This document shows positions 11,989 to 23,047 of a stretch of 64,000 nt of DNA, in pieces. A model generated the notes under the pieces. The model had not been told where the DNA came from. It saw only the letters and a program-made list of their open reading frames with translations, and ran no database searches. The DNA is taken from assembly GCF_028640845.1 (NCBI RefSeq), contig NC_080542.1, positions 63,563,064 through 63,627,063 on the forward strand. The letters run 5' to 3'. The position numbers and the translations under genes are program-made. The stretch comes from Ahaetulla prasina. Lineage: Eukaryota; Chordata; Lepidosauria; Squamata; Colubridae. Numbering within the stretch: position 1 is the stretch's first letter; each line of letters starts with the position of its first letter.

Positions 11989-12693
11989 CAGCGGTCACCA
12001 ACTGGTGGTCCATAGACCATTGGTGGTCTGCGAGAAAATTTTGGTAGTCCACAGAAAAATTATTTGCGTTTTTTATATTGCACTAAATCAGAGGTCCTCA
12101 AACTACGGCCCCTGGGACAGATACATGCAATAAATGTTTCTTTTGCTGCAGAGAGTCTTCCCCTTTGGGGTCTTTTTGTGTGGGTCAGAGGAGGGCAGAA
12201 ATTCCGACTTGGGGATTGCTTCAGCCTCCTGGTCCAGAGCTTTGGGCGAAGGCTGGAGGGAAGTGCCACTGCTGGTGAAGAGCCGGAAGACCTTGTTCCA
12301 GTGGGACTGCATCATGGCCTGGAACTGGCTGATCATCTCAACCCACTGAGCCTCCAGGCGCCTGTACCTGGCTTTGCACTCCTGCAGGTCTTCCCTCTGC
12401 TTGGAAAGCCTATGCTAATAGTCCTCAGTGAGGTACTTCTACTGAGCTTCCTTCTCGGTCAGATCCAATTTGAACTAAGCTGTTTTGCCAACTCGTTCTC
12501 TTAGCTCCAACTGCTGCTTCCTGTTGGGGCCCTAAGGAGCCCGGGTGGGGAGGGGAGGGCACCCCTCGATGTGAGTGACATTGAGTTGGCCACGCCCACC
12601 CAGCCAGTCATTAGACAGATCATATTAGTGGTCCACGGGATTTAAAATTATGAATTTAGTGGTCCCTGAGGTCCGAAAGGTTGGTGACCCCTG
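11989..12693. mobile_element. Non-autonomous hAT element with 8-bp target duplication
   Basis: Terminal inverted repeats CAGCGGTCACCAAC and GTTGGTGACCCCTG bound 705 bases, flanked by a perfect 8-bp duplication AGTTAAAT (11981-11988, 12694-12701), the size made by hAT transposases. Inside, a second hAT-type end (CAGAGGTCCTCAAACTACGG) begins at 12089 after CACTAAAT; its partner end was not found. The interior also holds a coding-like segment described separately. No transposase frame is present. Confidence 0.9.
12185..12512 (-). pseudogene. Coding-derived coiled-coil fragment inside a hAT element
   Basis: Minus-strand translation from 12512 gives ELRERV, LDLTEKEAQ, KYLTEDY, RLSKQREDLQECKARYRRLE, then MISQFQAMMQSHWNKVFRLF and a Ser/Pro-rich tail. 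The heptad-like charged pattern is that of a real coiled-coil protein, but three in-frame TAG codons interrupt it, so it is not expressed as a whole. I do not recognise the parent gene. It is GC-rich against its surroundings and lies wholly between the hAT ends, so it looks like a gene fragment carried by the transposon; a processed pseudogene that landed in the element is the alternative. Confidence 0.55.
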
Positions 12694-12701
12694 AGTTAAA
12701 T

Positions 12702-15385
12702 TAATGGTCTAATTCTGGGATTTCTGTGATCATGAACTTACTTTCTCACTATAAAAATAATTCATATTGATTTATGTTGCTTAAATTATCAGGTATTGCA
12801 AAGAGGGTAGTAGCTTAATCACCTTAGAAATTTTTGAAGGAAAAAAATTACTTTCAATTGCTTTTATTTTCTCTTGTTACATTGTATGGTTCAGAAATTT
12901 CTTAAATACATGTGTGCGGTAAATATAGATGTTAATGACTATAGCCATAAATCTGTCTCTGATGTTATATATACTTATGTTGCATTCACAGCTATCTTTT
13001 AGTTCCTTGGTTCCTTACTCAGTAGATTAAACTAGCCAGCTCAACAATGAAGCTTGCTGTGTCTCTTCAATGAATTGTATGGCTACAATCACAAGACATC
13101 AGGCAGTGAAAAAGAAATTTACTGTCTGTGGAACAGTAAATAAATATATTTGAAGAAGAATGTACAAAATGTTACCCATGATTGGTTCTGAGTGGTACAA
13201 GCTCAACTGCTGCTATTAGCAAGAATGTTTTGTTTCCCCCCAGAGCTCTTACATTATCGGTTGCAATTTGACAGTGGCAAATGCTAATATTCAAAGCAAA
13301 ACACTTCAGAGAATGAAATGCCTGGTTTTTGTTCCACCATATTTGTCTGCCATGGTCATTCTGTAACATCATATTTCATACTACAATAGAGGGAAAATGT
13401 ATGAAATGCATACCTTCTCTAGAAGACATAGGCAGATTTCTAATCTTCCAGCATAATTGCAAATCCTTTTACCCTGCTGATTACCCTACTGATAGAGGCC
13501 TCATAGAGTTGAGGCCTATGAGGACAAAGCATGAAAAGGATATAGTAGGCTTGGGATAATTTGAGTTTATAATAGTAGTGAACCAAGGTCTATGATCCAA
13601 TTGTTTCAGAATTATATTTTCAACAATTGCTGTCGGTTGGAAAACTAAAAAGCAGAGGGAAGATTCATTGCCATGTTCTTTTGTTTTCTCAAGAACTCAG
13701 CAATTTAGCTTTCCTGCCTCTAATAGGGAAATTCTATCTAATATGTCACTACCTAATCTATTTTAAGACCATTGAAGTAGTAACCCTAATCACATTTTAT
13801 AGCATTAACTTTGACACTGAATTGAAGTTTAGGCTAGTGCACAGTGGATGCATATATTGTAAAAATGGTTACAGCATAAGATAATTGGTTTTTATCAGTA
13901 CTGGGGTCTGTGTTTCTGATGTTCCACACTGCATTTTTCTAAAAAGTCTGACAGGTAATTGTGGACATTTAAGATGTATTTCCTGAGAAAATGTATAGCA
14001 GGATATCTTAGCTAGTTATTTTCTTACTAGACTATTTTAGTCTATTTCTATTGATCTTCTGGGTTAAAGTTTGGATCAAATGTTAGAATGCCTATCCAAA
14101 CTAATTGCACTTGAAAGTGGTTATTTTCTGGTAACTGTAACAAAACTAACATGCATATTAATGAGATTATCACCTCATTACATATTCTTGTAGTGTAGAA
14201 ACCTTACAGGTGGGAGAGAATCTGTGGCAGCTGAAGTCCTTTTGTTCCTGTGAGCAACACCTGAACAAATCTTTCATTTTCTGAACAAATTAGGATGATG
14301 TTCTACATTATGCATGCCAAAGATTTAATAAATAACAAGTTAGCCAAGGTACATATGATTCAATTTTATTTAAACCAAAGACTGACCTCAGCTGATTTAC
14401 TTCTATGAAAGCTCATACAACAATACATACAACAGTCTTCAAGGCTCAGAGAGCCTGTAATTTTGCTTTAGGAGACTCACATTGCATCTTTTTTGGTATT
14501 TTATTCCTATATTCTGTTAAAACAAATTCTAGCTGCAAGGTGCAGTTTGGGGAAAGAGCATAAACAAAAAAAAAATTTTTATGCTAAAAATGAAATAACC
14601 TAAAAAAGCTTTGCACACAAAAGAGTATATCAGGAAGAAAGCCTCTTCTAACTAAATGCATGGACAACAGCAATTATACAGTCTATGGCTGATAGCAGTT
14701 TAGGATCTGAAGGGAGCAAGAAAGAGCTCATAAAACAAGAACAGCTGAGAATAATTTCCTATACTCTTACCTGATTTTCTTTCCTCTACTCACTGCTCTT
14801 CTTTGGTAATCACTTCTTTCATGTGGAGATAGCCAAGTCTTGGAAAACCTTTATATATAAACCTTTTGTTGGCAAGGGGAATTTCCTGCTGAATGACTGC
14901 AGCCAGTATTAAGCCACACAGAAACACATACACACTCACACTCTCTCACAAGTACATGGACATATTGAGTATAGAGAAATGCAGGTAAAGAGCTGATGGC
15001 AAATCTGGGCTGGATTTTTAAAGTAATTGGAATACTATTTCTTGTAGTAGAAATTCAATATGGGGGGGTGGGAAATGCAGCATGGGAAAAGTGAAAAACG
15101 TGGATTGGATTTTTGTCCCTTAGGTTACATGCATGCATTTTAAAAAATCTTAACATTTAGATGGAAATGAAAACTGATACTTTATTCATGACATTTCATA
15201 TCTGATTAGAAGATTTAGTTACAATCAAAAGCAACACTTCAGTATTTCAGAATTTAGTGGAAAAGTATATTTAGAAGCACTGTGGAAATTGGAACTTTTT
15301 CTATTTTTTTTGAAATAGTTTTGAGTGACTAAAAACAGTTTGGTGTTGCAGTTAAACAATCAGGTCAGAAATCGGACTCTGTGAG
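12702..15385. other. Intronic sequence, nothing recognised
   Basis: AT-rich; a CA/CT-rich patch lies at 14920-14960. No exon or named repeat was supported. Confidence 0.4.
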
Positions 15386-16244
15386 TTCTGGTCCAGTAGT
15401 GGGTTGCTACCGGTTCTCCCCAGTTCACAAGAACCGGTAGTAAACATTTTGATTAGTTCGGAGAACTGGTAGTAAAAATTCTGCCTGGCCCTGCCCCCAA
15501 TCTATTGCTGCCTCCCGACTCCCAGCTGATTGGCTAGAAGGAAAAAAATCAAGACTCACTTGTTGAAGAAGAGAAAAAAACACCAAGACACCATCCCTTT
15601 AAATTGAGAAGCCAAGAAGTCTCCCAACTGATCAGCTCACTTCTCAGCCAGGAGATCGCTTGCCAAAGAAGAAGGAGGGAAAAAAACCCGCTGTTGTTTT
15701 AAATTGACAGAGTGGCTAGAAGCTCCTTTTTGGGTCAGCTGAACAACAAATTGGATAAGAGGAGGAATTCTTATATGGTTCAATGTTTTTGAAGTTTTGG
15801 GCTTTGTGTTTCTAAAAAGGTTTGGGTGATTTCCATTGTGAAGTATCCTGTCTTGAATGAATTTTCTGCCTCCTTGTAAATGGAGCCGAACTTCCGGCTT
15901 CCAATTTCTAAGATCTCTGCTTACAAAGTTTCCTTTATGCAGCTGGCAGGAATATGGAATTCCAGGCAGGTTCCTTGCTAGCAGCTTGATTATTCCTTAA
16001 TTATCTGGGATATTTTATTTGGGAAATGAAGAGGGGAGAGTTTGATTCCTTCCCAGAACAGATTAGTGGGGTGGGGAGGAAATGGGGATTTTGAAGTAAC
16101 CTTCCCCGGGAGTGGGGAGGGAATGAGGATTTTAGGCTTGCTGTCAAACATCAGCCATAATACTAATGATTGTTTTGAACAATATGCAGGTTGTATTACA
16201 TGAATGGGTATTTTATATGTGAAATTATGACTGAAACCTATATA

Positions 16245-16410
16245 GGTTCACACTGTCAGGAAGTTTGTCCTTAGTTTTAGGTTGCTTCTCTCTTTGTTGA
16301 GTTTCCATCCATTGCTTCTGGTTTTGCCTTCTGGTGCTTTGGAAAATACTCCCCCCACTTCTTTCTAGCAGCCCCTTAAAAGATTGTTGCCTATCACACT
16401 TTTGGGCAAA
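16245..16410 (-). mobile_element. CR1 LINE 3' fragment
   Basis: The plus strand matches the antisense CR1 text at 50045-50215 (CTGTCAGGAA.TTT, CCTTAGTT, TCCATCCATTGCTTCTGGTT, GTGCTTTGGA). Nested in the 1.4-kb hAT element. Confidence 0.75.
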
Positions 16411-16460
16411 GCATGTGGGCCATTTCCTCCTTTCAGTGGTCCATGAAAGTGCATCTATAG

Positions 16461-16538
16461 AAGAGGTCTCTAACCCTGGCAAAGCTGGCTGAGGTATTCT
16501 GGGAGTTGAAGTCCAAGTGGCCAAGTTTGGAGACCCCG
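16461..16538. mobile_element. 78-bp hAT-type MITE with perfect 8-bp target duplication
   Basis: Ends AAGAGGTCTCTAACCC and GTTTGGAGACCCCG are inverse of each other; flanked by ATCTATAG on both sides (16453-16460, 16539-16546). The interior contains GGGAGTTGAAGTCCA, part of a palindromic MITE common in snakes. Confidence 0.88.
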
Positions 16539-17340
16539 ATCTATAGTATGTAGATAATAAAGTTGAAAAAAGGTGAACAACATTTTTGCAGAATTATAGA
16601 TACGTTGAGGCTGGGTGTGACAAGGAATGGCTGGGAGGGGAGGGGCCAGGCGAGCTATCCCTTGACATGAGAGACATTGAGTTGACCATACCTACCCAGT
16701 CATATGACCATCAAGCCACACCCACTGTCACATGACCATCAAGTCACACCCACAAAATAAGCCACGCCCACAGAACCGGTAGTAAAAAAAATTAGAACCC
16801 ATCCCTGTTCTGCTCCCTCCTTAGCCGTAAAGCCAGATGTATGACTTTGGGCCAGTCACTGAGAAAGACCTAAAAGCAAACCACTTCTTAAAAACTTTGC
16901 TAAGAAAACTTGGCCAGCAGTCAACAGGAGTCAAAACTGAATCAAAGGCACAAAAAAACAAAACAAGCAAAAAACATATTAGAAGCTATGTATCTCTTTC
17001 TGAGTTTTTGTTAAACAGGAGAATCAATATACCATTTCCATTAAAAATAAGTGTTGTGCATTATTCCACAAGAAATAAGCACAGAAAATAGAAATGAAGA
17101 AGATAGGAAATTGCTATGATATAGTATAAGTTTTTATTCCCACAGGAAACCCACATTTCACACATTGGTATAAGTTAATTATGAATTATCATGGCTGTTA
17201 CACAGCATGGATTCTTCCAGGAACAATCTACTGTTATAAATCAAAATGAAGTGATACAAGGATTCTTAAATGCTTTAACTAACTCAAACTCTAATTACAT
17301 AAGGAGAGAGAAAGAGAGACAGAAAACCAGGAGTTTGCTA

Positions 17341-17548
17341 CAGGGGTGAAATCCAGCCAGTTCTATCCGGCTCAGGCGAACTGGTAGCAATTGCTGCAAG
17401 AGGCTCTGCCCACCTGCACGGACGTCATAACATCATTTTTTGTGACATTTTAAGCCTCTGCACATGAGCAGAAGGCTTTGCGCATGCGTGGACAATGGCT
17501 CATGCACTTTTGCAAACCGGTAGAGAAGGTAAATAAGTTTCAGCCCCG
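17341..17548. mobile_element. 208-bp hAT-type MITE
   Basis: Begins CAGGGGTGAAATCCAGCC and ends AAGTTTCAGCCCCG. Flanks GTTTGCTA (17333-17340) and GTTTGGTA (17549-17556, offset by one) match at seven of eight positions. Subterminal CCGG(T)AG words occur at both ends. Confidence 0.8.
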
Positions 17549-17596
17549 GTTTGGTAGCACTATTTTCTTCACCATGATAGACTAACAAAGTGCTTG

Positions 17597-17618
17597 CTCT
17601 CTCTCTCTCTCTCTCTCT
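17597..17618. repeat. (CT)n microsatellite
   Basis: About ten CT units. Confidence 0.9.
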
Positions 17619-19855
17619 TACATAGACAGAGGAAGAAAAGGAGAATGTGTGTTCTTAATGTTTAAAAATACCCAGTAGGCATCAACAAGGTGCAGTAAAA
17701 TGGAGATATTTAGAAGCTTTCTTAAGTGATGACTACTCTAGCCTTAAAACGTGGGTTTTGTCTCCAGTCCTCAACCTAACAATGCTTTAGGATTCCTTTT
17801 GGGAAATTTGTTTATTTCTTTGGGCTGCCATTCAGCTAGTTTTCCTAGATTTTTATAGAGAATAAATCACAGAATGCCATAAGTTTGTAATTTTTTTAAA
17901 AAAACAAATAAATCTCACTCCAGAAATCATGACAATGCCATCTTGCAATGATAGGCTAAACCACCGTATCCTCAAATGCCTTCTTTAAGAACCCGATCTT
18001 TTCAGCTCTTCAGAAGCCAAAAGATGGGGGATGTCTGGATATCCAAGGAAGAGCATGGGAAATGGAGATTACAAGAGCCCATTTTCCCTTCTTCTGTTTC
18101 CAGACAGTTGATTGAATATGTTTCACATATGTTTTATTTTCCTTTTTTATATTTTATATTTTAACAACTCCCAACCCTGAATTTGTTAAATTGTAAATGA
18201 ATGCAATGTCCTATGAGCACTCAGTCAACATGATACTCAGCTTAGAAAATAAATGGAGAGTAAATAGATTTATAAATACAATGTGTATTACAAATTATTG
18301 AAATTATATCTGCTGAGAACAAGAGCAGGATATATTTTTGACAGCTCTTACTCAATGCATTGATGCTTTAATCATTTCCAGTGACTTGTTTTGTTGAATT
18401 TCTAGTAGTGTTCCATTGAATTAAAACATGGAATTGTATGCTTTAATTTTTATTTTTCCATCGATAGACACATTCTCATTGACATGCAGCATATATAAAA
18501 AGGTGGGATCTAGAAATACTGTAATTGTGCATTTTGTTGATTTGACCCTTAATAAGAAGGAAAATGTTACTTTGCCTTGATTGAATGCTCTGCTAAGTAA
18601 TTTCTGAGGAAATTCATGTAGAGATAATCAGATCAAATTTCCAGAGACATAACTATATTATTCTTGTGCCAAGCCAAGATCATGGTGTAGAAATATTAAA
18701 ATCGGAGACTAAATGCTAATGCATTTATTTTGATAAAATATCCAACAGTTGATGCCCAATTTTCTGAACAAGTTACATGGTCTTGGCTGAAGTGCTAACC
18801 GTCATGCTTATTCATATTATTATTGAATCTTAATAATACAAATGGTATTAAACATTGTATACAAGGCTGATTATCACTATATCATGGAGAATACTGCAGC
18901 ACTGTGATTAGATCTGAATTCTGCCCTGACAAATAAAGTCATTTAATTTCATTTATCACTCTATATTCATCTCAGCCATAAAGTTTTATCTGTTTTTTAC
19001 CTTCATTCTGAGAAGTAGGTAGTGATATTCAAGAGATAGAACAGAGCATAGTACAGGTCACTATGTATATTGAATTTTTTAATGCTTATTTCAGGGGTCC
19101 ACATTATAAAGCTGTCAATCACAATGGTGAGATGGTGAGCATATAATAAATAGATAACACTACTATTGACTGCTGGCACATAAGGCAGCTGGTACATATA
19201 GCCTCACTTTACTATGCCTCTAGATGTTTTTGTTTTGAAGCACCTGAGTAGAATTTTTCCTTTAAAAAATTAGTTAACATTTTATAGCTCATCTAATGCT
19301 TAAGATTTAAGAAAAGCTTGAAAATTTAAACACATATAGTAAATCTGGAGAGTTGTTCTGAAGGACCTTTCAGTGATCCTTTAAAGACATTTGGATTGTC
19401 AAGAGAAACTTTTTGCATCCAAGGAAAAATAATTTGGTTAGGGAAATGCCTGAGTGTACCTGAATGGAAATGCATTATTCTTTTGTCCTATCAGTTAATG
19501 AGTGTGAGGGTGGGGTGGGGCTGGGAGGTATTTGGAAAAAATGGGAAATAGGAACCCAAATAGCCCAAATTGGAATTTTAAAAAAATGTTGAGTTGTTTT
19601 TTTGTTTTCTGCACAATAGTGTGAATTTCTTTGGAAATCTGAGTCATTTGGAGTGTAATAGCACATTATGTTGCAAGAATATGCGCTAAGGAGACAGAAA
19701 AATGCCATCTATCTATAGGAATCTTTTCTCAATGAAACTGAATCTTGAGTGAGCCTGGATTTTACAAAGAGTTACAATTTAATCAGTTACAACCTCCTCA
19801 AGATTGTCAGCCTCCATCTCGATTCTTTGTAGTGCATATTTGGACAGAACCTTAA
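17619..19855. other. Intronic sequence, nothing recognised
   Basis: No exon, RNA gene or named repeat could be supported. Confidence 0.4.
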
Positions 19856-19857
19856 GG

Positions 19858-19950
19858 TAAACCACTGCATGCTTCCCTCCATATAGTTCCATTAAGGACT
19901 ACTTGCTGAGTGTGGTGGTTACTTACTATGGTTGGTTACTTACAATGGAT
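19858..19950 (-). mobile_element. Short CR1 RT-region fragment
   Basis: CCACTGCATGCTTCCCTCCA and GTTCCATTAAGGACTAC match the antisense CR1 RT segment at 52793-52840. Confidence 0.65.
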
Positions 19951-21805
19951 TCATGTAATTGTGACTGTCATTCTATGCTATCCAGTTCTATGTTATCAAA
20001 AAACATCACGCTTGTTTGATACTCGTGATATGTTAGAAAGACTAGAAGGGAGACCGATCTGGACTCTTGACTTTAAAATCAGATGACAGTAAGATCATAT
20101 TTGACCTGCAGGCACTGTTTCAGATGAAAATACCAAAGTGAGCAGGACATTGTGAAATTGAATTGATCATGTGGAAAATAAGGTTATTTATAGCATTACA
20201 GGCCATTACAGGTATTAACAAGGGAGATCAGACCAGCAAAAAGAAGCTACTCTTAAAAGCTAAAGAATCAATTCTCAACAAATGAACCAGCACGGGAAAC
20301 TTTGGCCAGGCTCCTCAAGAGACGAGAGTTTGCAGGGGACCGATCTGGTATCCGCAATGGAGAGCAAAATCTGGCTGCTCCCTGGGACCAGTCACAATTT
20401 ACCACTCCGAAACCCAAGCAGCAGGAGACAAGGACTGTTTTGCACCACCGGCTGGGCAAGTATACCGAGGCGGAATGCTGATGCTGTGCAAGTGCAAGTA
20501 GTGCTTCACTCCCGCAGCTTTCAGTCATCACAATTGCTGCTTCAGCTCACTTGTGCCATCCCTCCTCTGCCATGGCAACAGCACCATTATTTCATTCCGG
20601 ACAGAGGATTGCACTCCTTTTTGCGTATTGTATGTGCCACCCCAGGACAGAGATTTCCAGCCTTGCCACGGTCAGTCCCATATTCCAGAGCCATAGTAAT
20701 CACACTCACAGGACTAGCCCATTGGTCATCCCAAAATGATCATTGCCACTACCATTAACACAACTACTACCACCATCACCACCAAAAATTTACAATTTCA
20801 AGCCAGAAGACTTCTATACATTTTGGAGAAGAGGGAATTGGAAACAGTTGATGGAAAAAACTAAGTAAAGCTCTTGCCAGCTTTATAGTTTCATGAAATT
20901 TCTCCTAAGCCATATGGGCATAAACACTGAAACTGATGAACACCCAGTTTTGTGCTTCAACCTTAGAATGAAAAAGGGATGCATAAATTATGACAATTCC
21001 CAGGAACAATCCTGTTCTTTCCAGAAAGAAAGCAAAAATCCTGCTGGTTTTTGCTGATACTTAGAGTTTCAGTGAATAAATCTCTTTCTCTCACTTCCTT
21101 TCTCTCGTTTCCTCAGCCATGCTTTGGCCCAGAAGGGCCAAATATTCCATAGGTTGGAAATGGCTTTCTAAATTAGGAAAAACATCCAATCACAATTATG
21201 ATTCTAATTCAAATGTTTATTAACTAAGTAATAGATGAGAAAATGAAGTAAGGACATTGCAAAAAAGAAAAGGCTAATTATCTTTACAGAAATAATTTTA
21301 ATTGTCTCAGGAACCTACAAAAAGCATAGCATCAGGCCTTTTATTAGTTCATGAAATTATTTTATTATTTTTATTTCCCCCCCACCTCTATTGTTTTTAC
21401 ACATAACTCAACTTCAACACACCTTCTTCCTCCTATTTTCCCCACAACAACAAACCTGGTGAATTGGGCTGAAATAGAGTGACTGGCTAAAAGTCATCTA
21501 GCTGGTTTTCATAGCTAAGCAACAGTCTATAGCAACTGTCTTTTGAAGACAGATGAGTCTTCCAAGTCAGTCAATGTTTCCTAAAGGACCAGCTTAAGAT
21601 ATTTTGCTTCTTAATGCAAAGTGTAAGATAGAAAGGTAAACTCCATCTCCATATATAGAAGCCATCACACTGCACTTTGGTTTTACTTCTAAACAAAGAA
21701 CAGGAGGACCAGGAAGTACAGAAAGCGCTGTGCTTTAGCATCTGATGCTACTCCCATTGCTCCAAACATCTGCTGATCAAACCTAATTCTGGCAAAACTT
21801 ATAGA
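19951..21805. other. Intronic sequence with a GC-richer patch
   Basis: 20290-20730 is distinctly less AT-rich than its surroundings and gives overlapping open frames on both strands, but none shows a protein signature or splice boundaries. It may be an unidentified retroposon. An (ACC/ACT) triplet run lies at 20748-20787. Confidence 0.35.
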
Positions 21806-21810
21806 CTATG

Positions 21811-22175
21811 GGTAGTCCTCAACTTACGACCACAATTGAGCCCAAAATTTATGTTATGAGAAATTTAAGTGGGTTTTGCCCCATTTTATGTCTTGCCCCA
21901 TTCGTGAATCATAGTAATACAGTTGTTACGTGAATCTTGTTTCCTCATTGACTTTGCTTGTCAGAAAGTCACAAAAGGGGATCACATGACTCTGGGACAA
22001 TGCAACTATCATAAATGTGAGTCAATTATCAAGCATCCAAATGTAAATAATGTGACCATGGGAATGCTGCAACATTCATGAGAGTGAAAAATGGTCATAA
22101 GTCACTTTTTTCAGTCCTGCTGTAACATTGAACAGTCACTAAACGAAGTGTTGCAACAGTCACTAAACGAAGTGT
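21811..22175. mobile_element. MITE of the AGGTAGTCCTC family
   Basis: Starts GGTAGTCCTCAACTTACGAC and shares long words with the copy at 29188 (TTGCTTGTCAGAAAGTCACA, GATCACATGA, GGTCATAAGTCACTTTTTTC). The 3' end is altered: CAACAGTCACTAAACGAAGTG is tandemly repeated at 22130-22175 and the terminal repeat is missing. Confidence 0.75.
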
Positions 22176-22953
22176 ACATGGGTCATTTGTTTTATGTTAT
22201 CAAAAAAGGAGCTTTGTAAGTGCTTGATAAGTAATACATAAGAATTCTTTGGAGGCAGGTAGAATTTGGAAGTAGAGAATTGGAGTATACAGAAATCATT
22301 CAGAACTTTAAGATAAATTTCAATTTGCTAAAAAATAGTGTTGAATACAAGAAATCCTAAAAAGCTGCCTCCTCCTCCTCCTCTTTCTCCTCCTCATCTC
22401 TACACATTGTTGGAATTTGCCTTCCAGCCCTCGCTTCAATAGATTTGCAGTGGGAAAAAAAATACATGTCCCTATCGGTCCATTAAAGGATGGAAAAAAA
22501 GTAATGGCTACTATTTTTTCCCTCCTGTCTTGCAGCAGAGTTCAGAGAATACTGAAGTGATTCATTGTCAGTCTCTGTGGCTCAGTGATAGGACCTGATT
22601 TCATAATTTATTTATATTTATCTTTTAATCATTCCATGTCCTTCAGATTTGCTAAAAAAAATTAAGTCTGACTTCCATTTCTATATCACAATTACTTTAA
22701 TAGGGAAGCTTTTCGAAGATATGAAAGATGAAGACAAATAATAAAAACTGAAATAATTGATTTTTTAAAAAAAATCTGATCATATATGGGACTTACTGTA
22801 TATCAGAGAAGCAATTGGCATTGTTTTATTTATTTTGCAATTTGGAATTTAACTCTAAACTCTGAGTAACTTACAATTAAAAAGAGTTGAATAATGTACT
22901 AATTAAAGCTAAAATCCATATAAACATAAACAATTTCTGAAATAGATTTTTAC
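22176..22953. other. Intronic sequence next to CNTNAP2 exon
   Basis: A CTC triplet run lies at 22369-22397; otherwise nothing is recognised. Confidence 0.4.
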
Positions 22954-23047
22954 CTATTACTTTTCCTAGAAAGAGTGACTTCAGTGAGCTGAACTGAAGG
23001 CTTGATGATCCTGGTATAGTGTAGCTTACTGGGGGATAAAGGTCCAG
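22954..23047 (-). CDS. CNTNAP2: CNTNAP2 internal exon, late strands of laminin G domain 4
   Basis: A short 94-base exon found by reading the minus strand between TCTCTAG and GTAAAA. It starts on a codon boundary, as required by the exon at 25587, and encodes LDLYPPVSYTIPG, then SSSLQFSSLKSLFLGKVI, ending one base into a glutamate codon that the exon at 8469 completes. SLKSLFLGKV is the usual laminin G strand before the final disulfide region. It contains no start codon and so is missed by ORF listings. Its phase (0 in, 1 out) bridges the neighbouring exons exactly, which is the strongest support for the whole gene model. Confidence 0.94.

Larger units (their letters stand above)
15394..16807. 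mobile_element. Long non-autonomous hAT element, 1.4 kb, with nested insertions
   Basis: Starts CAGTAGTGGGTTGCTACCGG and ends with the inverse words (AACCGGTAGTAAAAAAAATT, then GAACCCATCCCTG). Flanks are an 8-bp duplication with one mismatch, TTCTGGTC (15386-15393) and TTCTGCTC (16808-16815). The subterminal region has GAACCGGTAGTAAA motifs. A CR1 fragment (about 16245-16410) and a 78-bp MITE (16461-16538) sit inside it, so it is older than both. Confidence 0.85.
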
